Shown here one piece after another: positions 54,112 to 63,532 of a stretch of DNA of 64,000 bases; position 1 is the stretch's first letter, and the number at the start of each line of letters is the position of its first letter. This DNA is from Vibrio rotiferianus CAIM 577 = LMG 21460 (GTDB lineage: Bacteria; Pseudomonadota; Gammaproteobacteria; Enterobacterales; Vibrionaceae). The DNA is taken from assembly GCF_002741985.1 (NCBI RefSeq), contig NZ_APHW01000102.1:34302-98301 (forward strand), read 5' to 3'. Made by a program: the position numbers and the translations under genes. The notes under the pieces are model-generated. The model saw only the letters and a program-made list of their open reading frames with translations. It was not told the DNA's origin and did no database searches.

Positions 54112-54220
54112 TGGTCAGTTTTTTCCACAGTTAATGGCAAAATTATGAACTTTTTTGTCAGTTTTATAAAGGTAATAATCTTCCCATCGAAAGCGAGTCA
54201 ATAATAAGAGGAGACTCAAG

Positions 54221-54529
54221 ATGGCGAAATTGCTGCAAGTTGATTTTGAATTTCATGGCCCATTTGGTGAAGAGATGTCGAATGCTCTGATCGATTTAGC
54301 GAAATCAATTAACCAAGAGCCGGGCATGATTTGGAAAATTTGGACGGAAAGCGAACAAGACAAACTTGGCGGTGGCATCTATCTTTTTGAAGATGAAGCA
54401 ACGGCGCAAGCTTATCTCGAAATGCACACTGCTCGTCTGAAACAGATGGGTGTAGAGGAAGTAAGAGGTCAGATATTCGATATTAATACACCGCTAAGTA
54501 ATATCAACCAAGGTCCAATCGGAGAGTAA
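54221..54529 (+). CDS. YdhR-family putative mono-oxygenase
   Basis: 102 residues, dimeric alpha+beta barrel fold of the YdhR family: L-L-Q-V-D-F-E-F-H-G-P-F, P-G-M-I-W-K-I-W-T-E-S, G-G-I-Y-L-F-E-D-E-A-T-A-Q-A-Y-L-E-M-H. AAGAGGAGACTCAAG precedes the ATG. Family members are suggested oxygenases on aromatics without established substrate. It is 4 bp ahead of the next gene (one operon) and diverges from the LysR gene. Confidence 0.85.
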   Translation: MAKLLQVDFEFHGPFGEEMSNALIDLAKSINQEPGMIWKIWTESEQDKLGGGIYLFEDEATAQAYLEMHTARLKQMGVEEVRGQIFDINTPLSNINQGPIGE

Positions 54530-54533
54530 TGTT

Positions 54534-54908
54534 ATGACTAACCGCACCTTTCTAACCGTTCATGGTGTCATATATACGGTATTCGCTTTTGCGCTATTTT
54601 TTGTGCCAACCATGATGTGGCCGATGTATGGCGTACAAATTAACGACCAGTACGCGCTGTTTTTATCGCAGCATACGTCGATCTTTTTAGGTGGGATTGC
54701 TGCGGTCAGTTTGATGCTACGTGATGTGGAACCTAGCAACACGGCGAAACAACTGTTCAAAGCATTGCTGGTCACTAATCTTTTAGGCGTGGTGATCACT
54801 ACTTACGCTGGTATTACTGGGGTGTTTGTTGGCTTTGGTTGGAGTGATCCTGCTTTCTTCCTATTACTGAGTATGCTTACTTTTCTTCAATGGAAGAAAC
54901 AATCGTAG
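54534..54908 (+). CDS. Four-helix membrane protein, unknown
   Basis: 124 residues with four predicted membrane helices (about 6-26, 44-62, 76-95, 101-119). It is co-operonic with the YdhR-like gene (4 bp gap). It resembles small membrane proteins often paired with oxidoreductases, but no family is confirmed. Confidence 0.75.
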   Translation: MTNRTFLTVHGVIYTVFAFALFFVPTMMWPMYGVQINDQYALFLSQHTSIFLGGIAAVSLMLRDVEPSNTAKQLFKALLVTNLLGVVITTYAGITGVFVGFGWSDPAFFLLLSMLTFLQWKKQS

Positions 54909-54926
54909 AGCAAACCATATCAAGAA

Positions 54927-54960
54927 AGCCCCGCGATGTGCGCAGGGCTTGCATTTTTAA
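54927..54960 (+). terminator. Terminator after the YdhR/membrane operon
   Basis: Stem AAGCCC-CGC / GCG-CA-GGGCTT followed by GCATTTTTAA; it overlaps the end of the convergent large gene. Confidence 0.7.
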
Positions 54961-57900
54961 TGAGGCATAAACTCGCCACCATCTTTCATTATCTTTTTCG
55001 CAATACGGTTCATGACGCGGATGAAAAAGCGCCGAGCCAAACCATATTTAACGTTCGTTACCGCGATACGACATAAGTTGTCTTTCTCATCAAAACCATA
55101 AAACACCTTCGCTCCACACTTATCGAGATAAATTGCAGCAACATTGTTTGCTTTTGTTTCATCTGGTTGAATAAGAGCAACGGGGGAGCTCTGTTTGACC
55201 GCATTTTTCCATAGCGATTTTTTTGATTGAGTCTCGGTTATGGTGCTTGTACTACCAACGAGAAGCACTCGGCTTTTCACGCGCTGTTCCATAAAAGCGT
55301 AAGTTGGGTTTGAAGCATAGAACCACTGTGTCGGCTCGGTAGGAGTGACGTGTATTTCAGCGATTTCCAACTGGCTTTCTTTTGTATGACAGTGAACGGG
55401 CATCGGTTTTTCTGGCAACTTACAACCAAAGATCATTCCGTACGGCTTCGTTTTCGCATCCACAAAATCGAGAAGCCCCTGATTAAGGCAGATCGAACCA
55501 ATATGAGAGCTTTCAAATGGTGCTTTTTGTTGAGCTTCTTCCAGTAGCGCCATTTGCCTAGGACTATCATCGACGACATGGAACACTTTGTCCGCAAGCA
55601 AGTCGCCATTTGGATGATAAATTCGATATCGATAGACGCCGGTAGAGTTAGAACTTTTTTCGCCTAGGTTCCAAGTCAAACAGTTGGAGTGATTCAGCTG
55701 AATCGAAGACTCATATTCATGTGAGTAACCTCCAATTGAAGCTCTGTATGGGTGATCGATGCGAACTGTTAGGGCGACTTCAGGTTCATAACCGTCCTCG
55801 TCATCATCTTCTGGGAAATAGCCGATACGAAGTCCAAAACAACGTTGATCTTCCGCACGGACTAGGGTGGTTTGTTTTATTAATTCGCTTGGATCATCAT
55901 CTTCTGGAATATGGTAAATACCCCAATCGAGCAACTCAAAAGGAGAAAGCGCAGCATGACGATATTTTCCAGCCTGTATATCGGCAACAAGCTGTTGGAC
56001 TTTCAACGATGGGTGCTGCGCATATTCACTGATGAGTGTTGTGAACTCTGGGAGGTTAGCGACCAACTCAATCAGCTTAAGTAGTTGGCTTATCTCCAAT
56101 TGGTCTGTATAGCGCTTTAGATCGGTTTGTTTGGCAAACCAAGGCATCGCATTGACCCAATGTTGCTTAACTGCATACTTGAGCAACATTGCGAGTTGTG
56201 CGCCTCGGTCATAAAGTTGTTGAAACAAGTCTGGCAGAGGGAGAGCACGTTCACTCTCAAGTTGCTTCAATCCTAGACTAGGATTAAGAGCAAATAATCG
56301 CAAGAGGTTATCTTGGATGTGCGGTGAGGCTTTCCAATACAGTTCATCAATACCAGGAATTCCGTAACTGGTATCAAAATCACTGATGAAGCTAGTTGTT
56401 AGTGTATCCAGTAACGTTTGTAATTGCTCTGAGTTGAGCAATGTCGTTTGGGCGATCTGAGCAGTGATCCACTCTACTGTTTTGGATTGCTCTTTGGTGA
56501 TGGCGTAACCATTAGGGTTACGACGTCCCATTTGTTCACTTACGGTGTAGCGAATAGAGTCTAAGAGCGCTTCATCGTAGTAACTGGTTTTGATATTTGG
56601 TCTTCGTTGCTCCAGCAGCTCGAAGAAGCGCAGCTCAGCATCCGGACGGAGTTTTTTTAGTGCTGATCGAACGAACTGTTTGTTTTGTTCTGTTTGTTGC
56701 TGCGCTTCGAACTGATCGAAATACATGTCCATCAAACTGATTTCATCATCGTCCCTACGATCGATTTGAGACAATAGTAATTCCAAGCGCCCAGTCAGTT
56801 TATCGATCTCTGAATGGTATTCTAAGTCATCGACAAATGAGTGTGATTGATCGCTTAACTCTCCATAACGATCGCAATAAAAATAAGACAGCATGCGAGT
56901 GACTTTCGCCGGAGCTGATGTCAACCAGAGTAAAAGTAAGCGATGGCAATAGATTTGCTCAGGAGTATTTTGTAGTGAGCCCCAAACATGAGCGGCGACT
57001 AATAGCTTCTGGGCTTTGTCGTCAAAGTCACGCAGAAACTCATAGTAAGGCTGATTTTTGTTGATTTGTCTGCTGTCACTGAGCTGTTCGATGTTGTCTT
57101 TAAAAGATTTTAGCGTGACATCGAAATCATCGCTTTCATTGTTTAGAAATGCATCGACGATTTTCCAATCTTGTTTTGCTTGGGACTCCTCTTCCTCAGT
57201 GAGAGGAACATATCGCCAACGTTTCTCGGCAGTCTCAATACAATGGAATCGACTGTTTTCACTCAAAGCGAGAAGAAGCTCTGACTTTAGGCTTGAGGCA
57301 AGTTTGTCCTCAAACGCTTTTGTTGCCTTGTCGTTGATACCGTGCTTTTTATCGTGGTAAAGCATGCCAGCACAGAAGGCCAGTTGACTGGCTAAGCTAA
57401 ACTCTTCATCAAACGCGTCAGGCAATTGTTCGAGAAGATCAGTTGCCTCTTCACGATGTTTGTTCAATAACTCATGGGCAAGCTGGGTCTCTTTCTGGCG
57501 AATATTGTCTCGGTATGCACCACATTCTTTGACATAGTTTAGAAATTGAGCCTTCCAATCACCGTTATAACGTTGGGTGAAATCCTCATCACTTATGAGC
57601 TCAAAGTCGTGGACAAGCCCATGAGCCACATCGGCATGAAAAGACGCTTTGTTGTTCCAACAATGTAATACGTCAAACAAGCGCAAGATCTTTTGATTGT
57701 TTTCCGCTATCGCTGCGTCATCCAAGTCTTCATTGTGCCAATCGTGTAGGATGTCACCGGCAATGGTCATCATCTCTTCGTGGTAAGAGTCATAGCGGCC
57801 GAGGTAATATTCGAATTTTTCGGAGATATCGAAGTTACCTTTTCTTGCGGCGATTTGAATGTTACACGGTTCAATCACATTTAGGACTTGTGCATCTTCC

Positions 57901-59024
57901 CCACTCTCGATGTAATGCCAAATTGTTTTCCCTTCATTAAAACCTTCGGTAATGAATGACTTCCATTGCGCAATACCAGTGCCTCGATAATAGTAGTGAT
58001 CACGGTAGTAGTCGTCTTCATTTTCGATGACTTTGGGTGGAACAATTGGACGGCCCAGATATGCTTCGATCTCACTGGTAAGTGCCACCGCTGCTTGTTC
58101 TGCTGACGAGTCAATAAAGTTGCTCATCATCACCGTGTGGTAATCTACTTCATGATCATCGATATCAATGCCATGAATGGGCGACATGATGGAATAGATG
58201 AATCGGTCTACTGGGCGTTCAACATAGTAGCGAGAGTCATCTGTATATTGTAGGTAGTCTTGATCAGCAAAGCGTTGCTTCATTAAAGATCGAAATACTT
58301 CGAACTCGTGTGGCTTTTCGCGGAAGATTTTAAGTAATCCAGTGACTTGGCTATGAGTCGTTAGGTCGCTTGCACTCTCATGTTTAGAATCATCAAACAT
58401 GTATCCTCGAGCAGTACTGTTATCACAGTAGCAAAATGCTTTCAGTGTATCGTGGGTATAACCCAAATGGTTTGTCAGAACCCCCAATGCAAACTCACCG
58501 TGGGGAGCGTGCTCACTGTCCCAATATGGGATGGTGTAACCGCCAAGATAAAAAGCCAGGCGAGGGAAGGTGAGCCCTACAATCAAAAGTGGTAACAACC
58601 CAAATACTTGTTCTTCAGATACCCACATCTCACTAGAGTCATTAAATTGTCTCGCGAGGTGGCAAATCAATTTAGCCGTTTCCTCTAATTCAGACTCTAG
58701 TGCTTGATGTTGACATGCTCGAAGAAAAAACGCGCCTTCACTGGTTAAATAGGTGCTGTTTAATAACTGAGTTGGTTGAATATCGCTTTTGTACGAGTAG
58801 CCAACGTAAGCAAACACTTCTTGAGCAATTTTATTTTCAACCAATGAACCAATTTGATCGTCACACCCGTTATTTACTTGGAAGCGAACATGACAATGAT
58901 AGTTATCAAAGGCATTTTCTTGCAGGAGGGCTTCTCGATAATGTTTTAGGGCTTGGCGTAAAGATTCAAGAGATTGAGGGTCGTATTCCACGACCAGAGA
59001 TTGGGTATCTAAAGCAACTGACAT
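54957..59024 (-). CDS. Very large unrecognised protein (1355 residues)
   Basis: One uninterrupted frame of 1355 residues, start ATG at 59024, no signal peptide, no P-loop or named catalytic motif. It is acidic and mostly helical through about residue 1080 (HEAT/TPR-like character, for example Y-W-D-S-E-H-A-P-H-G-E-F-A-L-G-V-L-T-N-H-L-G-Y near 167-190). Around residues 1090-1190 a beta segment (F-G-L-R-I-G-Y-F, V-A-L-T-V-R-I-D-H-P-Y, Y-R-Y-R-I-Y-H-P-N-G-D-L-L-A-D-K-V-F) recalls DUF3859. The end is basic (R-R-F-F-I-R-V-M-N-R-I-A-K-K-I-M-K). Composition resembles neighbours; a MITE-like repeat lies about 100 bp upstream. It is real by length; function not recognised. Confidence 0.8.
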   Translation of the reverse strand: MSVALDTQSLVVEYDPQSLESLRQALKHYREALLQENAFDNYHCHVRFQVNNGCDDQIGSLVENKIAQEVFAYVGYSYKSDIQPTQLLNSTYLTSEGAFFLRACQHQALESELEETAKLICHLARQFNDSSEMWVSEEQVFGLLPLLIVGLTFPRLAFYLGGYTIPYWDSEHAPHGEFALGVLTNHLGYTHDTLKAFCYCDNSTARGYMFDDSKHESASDLTTHSQVTGLLKIFREKPHEFEVFRSLMKQRFADQDYLQYTDDSRYYVERPVDRFIYSIMSPIHGIDIDDHEVDYHTVMMSNFIDSSAEQAAVALTSEIEAYLGRPIVPPKVIENEDDYYRDHYYYRGTGIAQWKSFITEGFNEGKTIWHYIESGEDAQVLNVIEPCNIQIAARKGNFDISEKFEYYLGRYDSYHEEMMTIAGDILHDWHNEDLDDAAIAENNQKILRLFDVLHCWNNKASFHADVAHGLVHDFELISDEDFTQRYNGDWKAQFLNYVKECGAYRDNIRQKETQLAHELLNKHREEATDLLEQLPDAFDEEFSLASQLAFCAGMLYHDKKHGINDKATKAFEDKLASSLKSELLLALSENSRFHCIETAEKRWRYVPLTEEEESQAKQDWKIVDAFLNNESDDFDVTLKSFKDNIEQLSDSRQINKNQPYYEFLRDFDDKAQKLLVAAHVWGSLQNTPEQIYCHRLLLLWLTSAPAKVTRMLSYFYCDRYGELSDQSHSFVDDLEYHSEIDKLTGRLELLLSQIDRRDDDEISLMDMYFDQFEAQQQTEQNKQFVRSALKKLRPDAELRFFELLEQRRPNIKTSYYDEALLDSIRYTVSEQMGRRNPNGYAITKEQSKTVEWITAQIAQTTLLNSEQLQTLLDTLTTSFISDFDTSYGIPGIDELYWKASPHIQDNLLRLFALNPSLGLKQLESERALPLPDLFQQLYDRGAQLAMLLKYAVKQHWVNAMPWFAKQTDLKRYTDQLEISQLLKLIELVANLPEFTTLISEYAQHPSLKVQQLVADIQAGKYRHAALSPFELLDWGIYHIPEDDDPSELIKQTTLVRAEDQRCFGLRIGYFPEDDDEDGYEPEVALTVRIDHPYRASIGGYSHEYESSIQLNHSNCLTWNLGEKSSNSTGVYRYRIYHPNGDLLADKVFHVVDDSPRQMALLEEAQQKAPFESSHIGSICLNQGLLDFVDAKTKPYGMIFGCKLPEKPMPVHCHTKESQLEIAEIHVTPTEPTQWFYASNPTYAFMEQRVKSRVLLVGSTSTITETQSKKSLWKNAVKQSSPVALIQPDETKANNVAAIYLDKCGAKVFYGFDEKDNLCRIAVTNVKYGLARRFFIRVMNRIAKKIMKDGGEFMPH

Positions 59025-59122
59025 AATACTTGCACTACAACTATTTACATATTTAGTTGAGGATAAAGACGTGTGTTGCCGATGTCACTGAAAAGATTGA
59101 GCTATTTGAAAAGGTGTGACGC

Positions 59123-59389
59123 TATACCCAAGTAACCTCGAGATGCTTGGTTCAGCGAGAATGACTTGGTTTGTAGACGCGGCGGCGATTTGAAGGCTTA
59201 GTGGGTCTAAATCAAGAATCGGCAACAAAGTATACAAGCCAAGGCAACTCGCCCTACGGGAGCGTGTCATTGACCCGATTGCTGCGTCAAACAACTTGGA
59301 AAGAGCGTGCTATTCCGCTTCATTGTTTTCCTTGCACTCGAATCAATGACAACGCTCTGAATCCTGCATCTTGAAGTCACTTGGGTATA
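59123..59389. repeat. Vibrio intergenic repeat, copy B (complete)
   Basis: 267-bp element with terminal inverted repeats: left TATACCCAAGTAACCTCGAG then ATGC, right GCATCTTGAAGTCACTTGGG then TATA. It has long homology with 12330-12605. No coding capacity of note. The ends define it as a mobile or formerly mobile non-autonomous element in the gap between the 1355-residue gene and frp. Confidence 0.85.
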
Positions 59390-59442
59390 AGCTACACCTT
59401 AAGTTGGAGTCAAAATCACCTGGTACAGAAATAGGGGATAAT

Positions 59443-60165
59443 TTAACGCTTTGCTAAGCCTTTGTGGTTTAAGTAAGGCAGAATATGAGGGCGAGATTCT
59501 CCCGCGAGCTTACTGGTGACTTCTTGTGACCAGGTGCTTTGTTTTTGATTGCTTGAGCGGCTCGTATAATAGTCTTGCATGGTTTGATCATACGTTTGGA
59601 TATCTTCAAGATTTAGCGGTTGGTACTGGTTTTCATGTACGATGACATCAGCTGGTAAGCGAGGTTTTACTTCTGGGTTTTGAGCTGGATGACCTAAACA
59701 CATACCAAATAAAATGGCCGTGTTTTGTGGTAAACCAAGCAATTCATCAACTTGGGCTGCGCTGTTTCTTAGGCCGCCAATATACACACCACCTAACCCC
59801 ATTGATTCTGCCGCCAACAAGCAGTTTTGTGCCATGATGCCAGCATCTACAGCACCTATCAGAGTGAGCTCGGCAAAGTCCGCTTGAACCTCTGGGTTGA
59901 TTGTCATATGGCGTTGGTAGTCAATACAAAATACCAAGAACTCAGCGGCGCTTTCTACATAAGGTTGGTTGCCGGCGTACTGGGCCAGCAGTTTACGTTT
60001 TTCGATATCTGTAACTCGGATGACGGATACAACCTGCAACATACTTGAAGAAGATGCGGCTAAGCCCGCTTGAAGAATGGTTTGTCGTTGTTCATTCGTA
60101 ATCGGATCTGAGGTGAACTTTCGAATGGAGCGATGACCGAGTATGGTTTCAATCGTGCTGTTCAT
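59443..60165 (-). CDS. frp: NADPH-FMN oxidoreductase Frp / NfsA-type nitroreductase
   Basis: 240 residues, same length as Vibrio harveyi Frp and very similar along its length (H-R-S-I-R-K-F-T, A-S-S-S-S-M-L-Q-V-V-S, G-G-V-Y-I-G-G-L-R-N, K-L-A-G-E-S-R-P-H-I-L-P-Y-L-N). It uses NADPH to reduce FMN (or nitroaromatics) in the cytosol; in luminous vibrios it can feed FMNH2 to luciferase. The flavin-binding N-terminal H-R-S-I-R and the NADPH-binding C-terminal region are intact. Single gene, start ATG at 60165, divergent from marC. Confidence 0.95.
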   Translation of the reverse strand: MNSTIETILGHRSIRKFTSDPITNEQRQTILQAGLAASSSSMLQVVSVIRVTDIEKRKLLAQYAGNQPYVESAAEFLVFCIDYQRHMTINPEVQADFAELTLIGAVDAGIMAQNCLLAAESMGLGGVYIGGLRNSAAQVDELLGLPQNTAILFGMCLGHPAQNPEVKPRLPADVIVHENQYQPLNLEDIQTYDQTMQDYYTSRSSNQKQSTWSQEVTSKLAGESRPHILPYLNHKGLAKR

Positions 60166-60376
60166 GATGTGCTAACTTCCTTGGGCTGCCTTTATTTGGT
60201 TGAAACTTCACCATAATGGTATTTGCGGGGAGCGTAAACCTGTACGTGCTACAAACTGTGCCAAAGGGCAAAATTGACAAAGTTCTATCGAGCAAACTGA
60301 ACATAAAGTGACGTTATTTATAAAGTAAGGTATATACTGATTTTTAATAATCAATAGCTTACCAAGTGTGGAGAAC

Positions 60377-61018
60377 ATGAAAGAGCTGATACTTCATACG
60401 GTCACAGTGTTTATGGGCTTCTTTGCCATCATGAACCCGATCGCCAATATTCCTATCTTTCTGAGCCTAACGGCAGATGAAGATAAACAAACGGTTCGTT
60501 CAATTGCGTTTCGATCTGTCTTTATCGCCTTTGTTATCGTCGCTGTGTTTGCCGTTGCTGGCAAAGTCATATTCGATCTGTTTGGGATTACGCTATACGC
60601 CCTGCGCATTACTGGCGGTATCTTAGTATTTCTAATCGGTTTTCACATGCTGCAAGGTGAATCGACACACAAAAAGACAAAAGAAAAAGCTTATTCACCT
60701 GAGCAAGAACAAGCGGCTCTGAGTATTGCCGTTTCCCCATTGGCGATGCCAATCTTAGCGGGCCCAGGTACGCTCGCTACGGCTATGAACTTTGCTACCG
60801 CTGGTGGCATGACGGAAACCATCATTACCATTGCTTCGTTTGCCGTCCTTTGTGTGATCACTTATGTGTTGTTCTTATTTGGGGACAAGTTAGTGAAAGT
60901 CGTTGGGCCAAGTGCACTTAACGTTATCACTAAAATGATGGGGTTGATTTTGGCGGTCATCGGAACTCAGATGTTCATTGATGGCGCTGCAGCCGCTTAT
61001 AAAACGGTTTTTGCATAG
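60377..61018 (+). CDS. MarC-family inner-membrane protein
   Basis: 213 residues from the ATG at 60377 (GTGTGGAGAAC before it). Six membrane helices, with F-F-A-I-M-N-P-I-A-N-I-P-I-F (about 14-27) and M-P-I-L-A-G-P-G-T-L-A-T-A (about 127-139), the duplicated MarC signature. Despite the name, the family's transport function is unproven. Monocistronic. Confidence 0.9.
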   Translation: MKELILHTVTVFMGFFAIMNPIANIPIFLSLTADEDKQTVRSIAFRSVFIAFVIVAVFAVAGKVIFDLFGITLYALRITGGILVFLIGFHMLQGESTHKKTKEKAYSPEQEQAALSIAVSPLAMPILAGPGTLATAMNFATAGGMTETIITIASFAVLCVITYVLFLFGDKLVKVVGPSALNVITKMMGLILAVIGTQMFIDGAAAAYKTVFA

Positions 61019-61033
61019 AGCCTTTTCTTCAAG

Positions 61034-61068
61034 TATGCCCGGCTGGTGAGTTAAGCCGGGCATTTTTA
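61034..61068 (+). terminator. Terminator after marC-family gene
   Basis: Stem ATGCCCGGC / GCCGGGCAT with an 11-base loop and TTTT tail. Confidence 0.85.
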
Positions 61069-61133
61069 TGAGGGATGTTCTGCTTTGTTAGAGTGATTGA
61101 AATCAAACTGAAAAGGGAGCGGTGGGTTAGTGC

Positions 61134-63017
61134 TTATAGCTTAAAGCTACCTATTTCTTTGTTCAGGTCACCTGATAACCCAGATAGTGCGACAGACTGC
61201 TCTTCCGCAATCACGGCTTTTTCCGATAAATCATCTGCCGCATCTCGGATCATCTCCGTGTTTTTGGTAATTTCATCGGTCACAGATGCTTGCTCTTCAG
61301 CGGCTGTAGCAATCTGAGATGCCATATCACTAATCTCGACAACGACTTGGTTTATTTTACTTAGGTTGTAAGCCGCAGACTCTGCTTCACTCACGCTTTT
61401 CGACGCAAGCTCTCTACTTGTCTCCATAATGCCAACCGCATCCGCTGTCGTTGTTCTTAGCGTCTCGATGGTTTCTTGAATTTCTTTGGTCGACTTGTGC
61501 GTATTCTGGCTCAATATTCTTACTTCATCTGCCACTACAGCGAATCCTCGACCAGCGTCGCCCGCTCGAGCAGCCTCAATTGCTGCGTTTAACGCCAGTA
61601 AATTGGTTTGCTCAGCAATATCTTGAATGGTTGCGAGTACGGCGTTAATCGCATTTCCGTGATCTTCTAGCTTGAGAATGATCTCTGTTGCGGATTCAAC
61701 TTCGTTCGCCAATTCGTTGATGGATTCTTGGGTTCGTACCACTTGAGACTCGCCATCTTTACACTTGGCAACTGCATTATCGGATGCGTTGGCTGTGCCT
61801 TCGGCGTTCTTCGCGATTTCCTGTGTTGCGCTAGCCATTTCATGAATCGCGGTTGCGACCATATTTACTTCACCCTGTTGGTTTTGAATTAGAATCCTTC
61901 TCTCACCGGATTGAGTATTCATGTCATGAGCCTGGATGTTTAGGTTCGTGGATACCGAACTCAATCGAGTGACTATGCCGTGCATGTTTCCTACGAACTT
62001 ATTGAAGTTGTCCGCTAGGGCACCGATCTCGTCGTGATTTTTGATATCAATACGTTGCGTTAGATCGCCGTCACCGTCAGCAATTTCCCCAAGAGCATCT
62101 GAGACAGTATGCAAATCTTTTAGTAATACTTTCGATAACCAAATGATAAATAGGGCTGAAGCGATAATCAGCACGATAGATAACAGGACATTTTGTAAAA
62201 TAATGGCGTGAAGCGAGGCCATTTCGGTAGCCTCATCTAATTCAACAGCAATGATCCAGTTTGTCGACTGTATTGGCATGAAGTACACCAATTTTGTTTC
62301 CCCGCCAACGTTCACATGATGGATTTTCCGATCAGACTCGAAGTCAGTCAGTTTGCTGGTGGTGAATTCTTTGGTGTATTCGGTGGTTGGTTTGTATAAG
62401 AACTCACCTTTAGAGTGCGCGATAAACGTGGCGTTGCTTTTATCTACTAAGTAAATGTTCGCTTCATCACCAACCGTTATTTCCGAAATTTCTTTAGAGA
62501 ACTCTTCAACGAATAGCTCGACACTTATTACGGCATCAAGCCCCGTTGGGCCAGTAATAGGTTTAGCGATAGCAATGGCCATTTTGTTAGTGTCATCATC
62601 AAGATAAGGGCTCGTTATGATGGTTTTACCACTTGTCATCGCCCCTTTATACCAAGGCCTTGTTCTCGGATCGAACCCATCTTCTGGCATCTCATCTTCG
62701 TTTAGTGCGGCCCCACGATAATGACCGTTACTCTCACCATAAAAAACATCTTTTAAGTCTGCGGACTTTATTGCCTGATCTCCGGCTTGTTTAAAGTCAC
62801 CTTTAATATCGACACCATTAAGTACGGAGATTTTTGAATCGACCCACTTTGCCACTAACTTATCAGTAACTTCAGCTACAGATACTATTTTTGTCTTGAT
62901 TTCCTTCTCGGTTAGAGATGTCATTTTGGATGTGCTTAATCCAATTATTGATGCCGATAGTGTCGCGGATATAGCAATAGAGGCAAGTGCTATTTTCCCT
63001 CTGAGTGATAGATTCAT
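61134..63017 (-). CDS. Methyl-accepting chemotaxis protein with dCache sensor
   Basis: 627 residues: transmembrane helix 1 (about 8-29), periplasmic double-Cache sensor (about 35-270; F-D-P-R-T-R-P-W-Y-K-G-A motif near 95-106 that in this class commonly binds amino acids or related ligands), helix 2 (about 272-294), HAMP (about 295-350), and the signalling hairpin with the conserved tip A-E-Q-T-N-L-L-A-L-N-A-A-I-E-A-A-R-A-G-D (about 468-487). It passes ligand information to CheA/CheW. Start ATG at 63017; single gene. Confidence 0.95.
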   Translation of the reverse strand: MNLSLRGKIALASIAISATLSASIIGLSTSKMTSLTEKEIKTKIVSVAEVTDKLVAKWVDSKISVLNGVDIKGDFKQAGDQAIKSADLKDVFYGESNGHYRGAALNEDEMPEDGFDPRTRPWYKGAMTSGKTIITSPYLDDDTNKMAIAIAKPITGPTGLDAVISVELFVEEFSKEISEITVGDEANIYLVDKSNATFIAHSKGEFLYKPTTEYTKEFTTSKLTDFESDRKIHHVNVGGETKLVYFMPIQSTNWIIAVELDEATEMASLHAIILQNVLLSIVLIIASALFIIWLSKVLLKDLHTVSDALGEIADGDGDLTQRIDIKNHDEIGALADNFNKFVGNMHGIVTRLSSVSTNLNIQAHDMNTQSGERRILIQNQQGEVNMVATAIHEMASATQEIAKNAEGTANASDNAVAKCKDGESQVVRTQESINELANEVESATEIILKLEDHGNAINAVLATIQDIAEQTNLLALNAAIEAARAGDAGRGFAVVADEVRILSQNTHKSTKEIQETIETLRTTTADAVGIMETSRELASKSVSEAESAAYNLSKINQVVVEISDMASQIATAAEEQASVTDEITKNTEMIRDAADDLSEKAVIAEEQSVALSGLSGDLNKEIGSFKL

Positions 63018-63217
63018 TTTAAGTCTCGTAATTATTAATGTTTAATTTTTCTGATGTTTAATACATGAATTTTTAGTTATTTTTAGTTTCTAACAGTCCT
63101 TAAGTTCCTTTTAATGACAAGAACAAACTATTGACCATTCCCAGTAATTTTTGGCGTGGGAATAGTTATAAATAAAAAGTTGAGTTGTAAGATCTGGGTA
63201 ATAGAGATTCGAAGAAC

Positions 63218-63532
63218 CTAATCGACTTGGTTTTCCTCTATACGGACTAATCCCAGACTTTTGAAAAAGTTAAACAGTGCGCTCTTCTCTCCCTTGTCAA
63301 AGAAGAAGTACTGACAATCTCCCAGTTCATCATGCATATAATGAAAGCCAATTTTGATCATCTTGTCGTAATCGGAAATCTCAACTCCAACGCGGTTTAG
63401 TGACCATTGGACACAAACGTTTTCTCCCCGAAGCATGAGGACGTTAGGTAAAACATTAAACACGCTAAACTCAATATGTGTTCCCGATTTTAGTCTGGAC
63501 GCCAAGTAATGACTTTTGCAGTTAGTTTCCAT
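63218..63532 (-). CDS. Small protein of unknown function
   Basis: 104 residues, no signal peptide or membrane segment; rich in beta-type residues (T-H-I-E-F-S-V-F-N-V-L-P-N-V-L-M-L-R-G-E-N-V) with a helical C-terminus (S-A-L-F-N-F-F-K-S-L-G-L-V). The size and beta-rich front half allow comparison with PilZ-like domains but the needed R-x3-R and D-x-S-x2-G motifs are missing. Not recognised. ATG at 63532. Confidence 0.6.
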   Translation of the reverse strand: METNCKSHYLASRLKSGTHIEFSVFNVLPNVLMLRGENVCVQWSLNRVGVEISDYDKMIKIGFHYMHDELGDCQYFFFDKGEKSALFNFFKSLGLVRIEENQVD

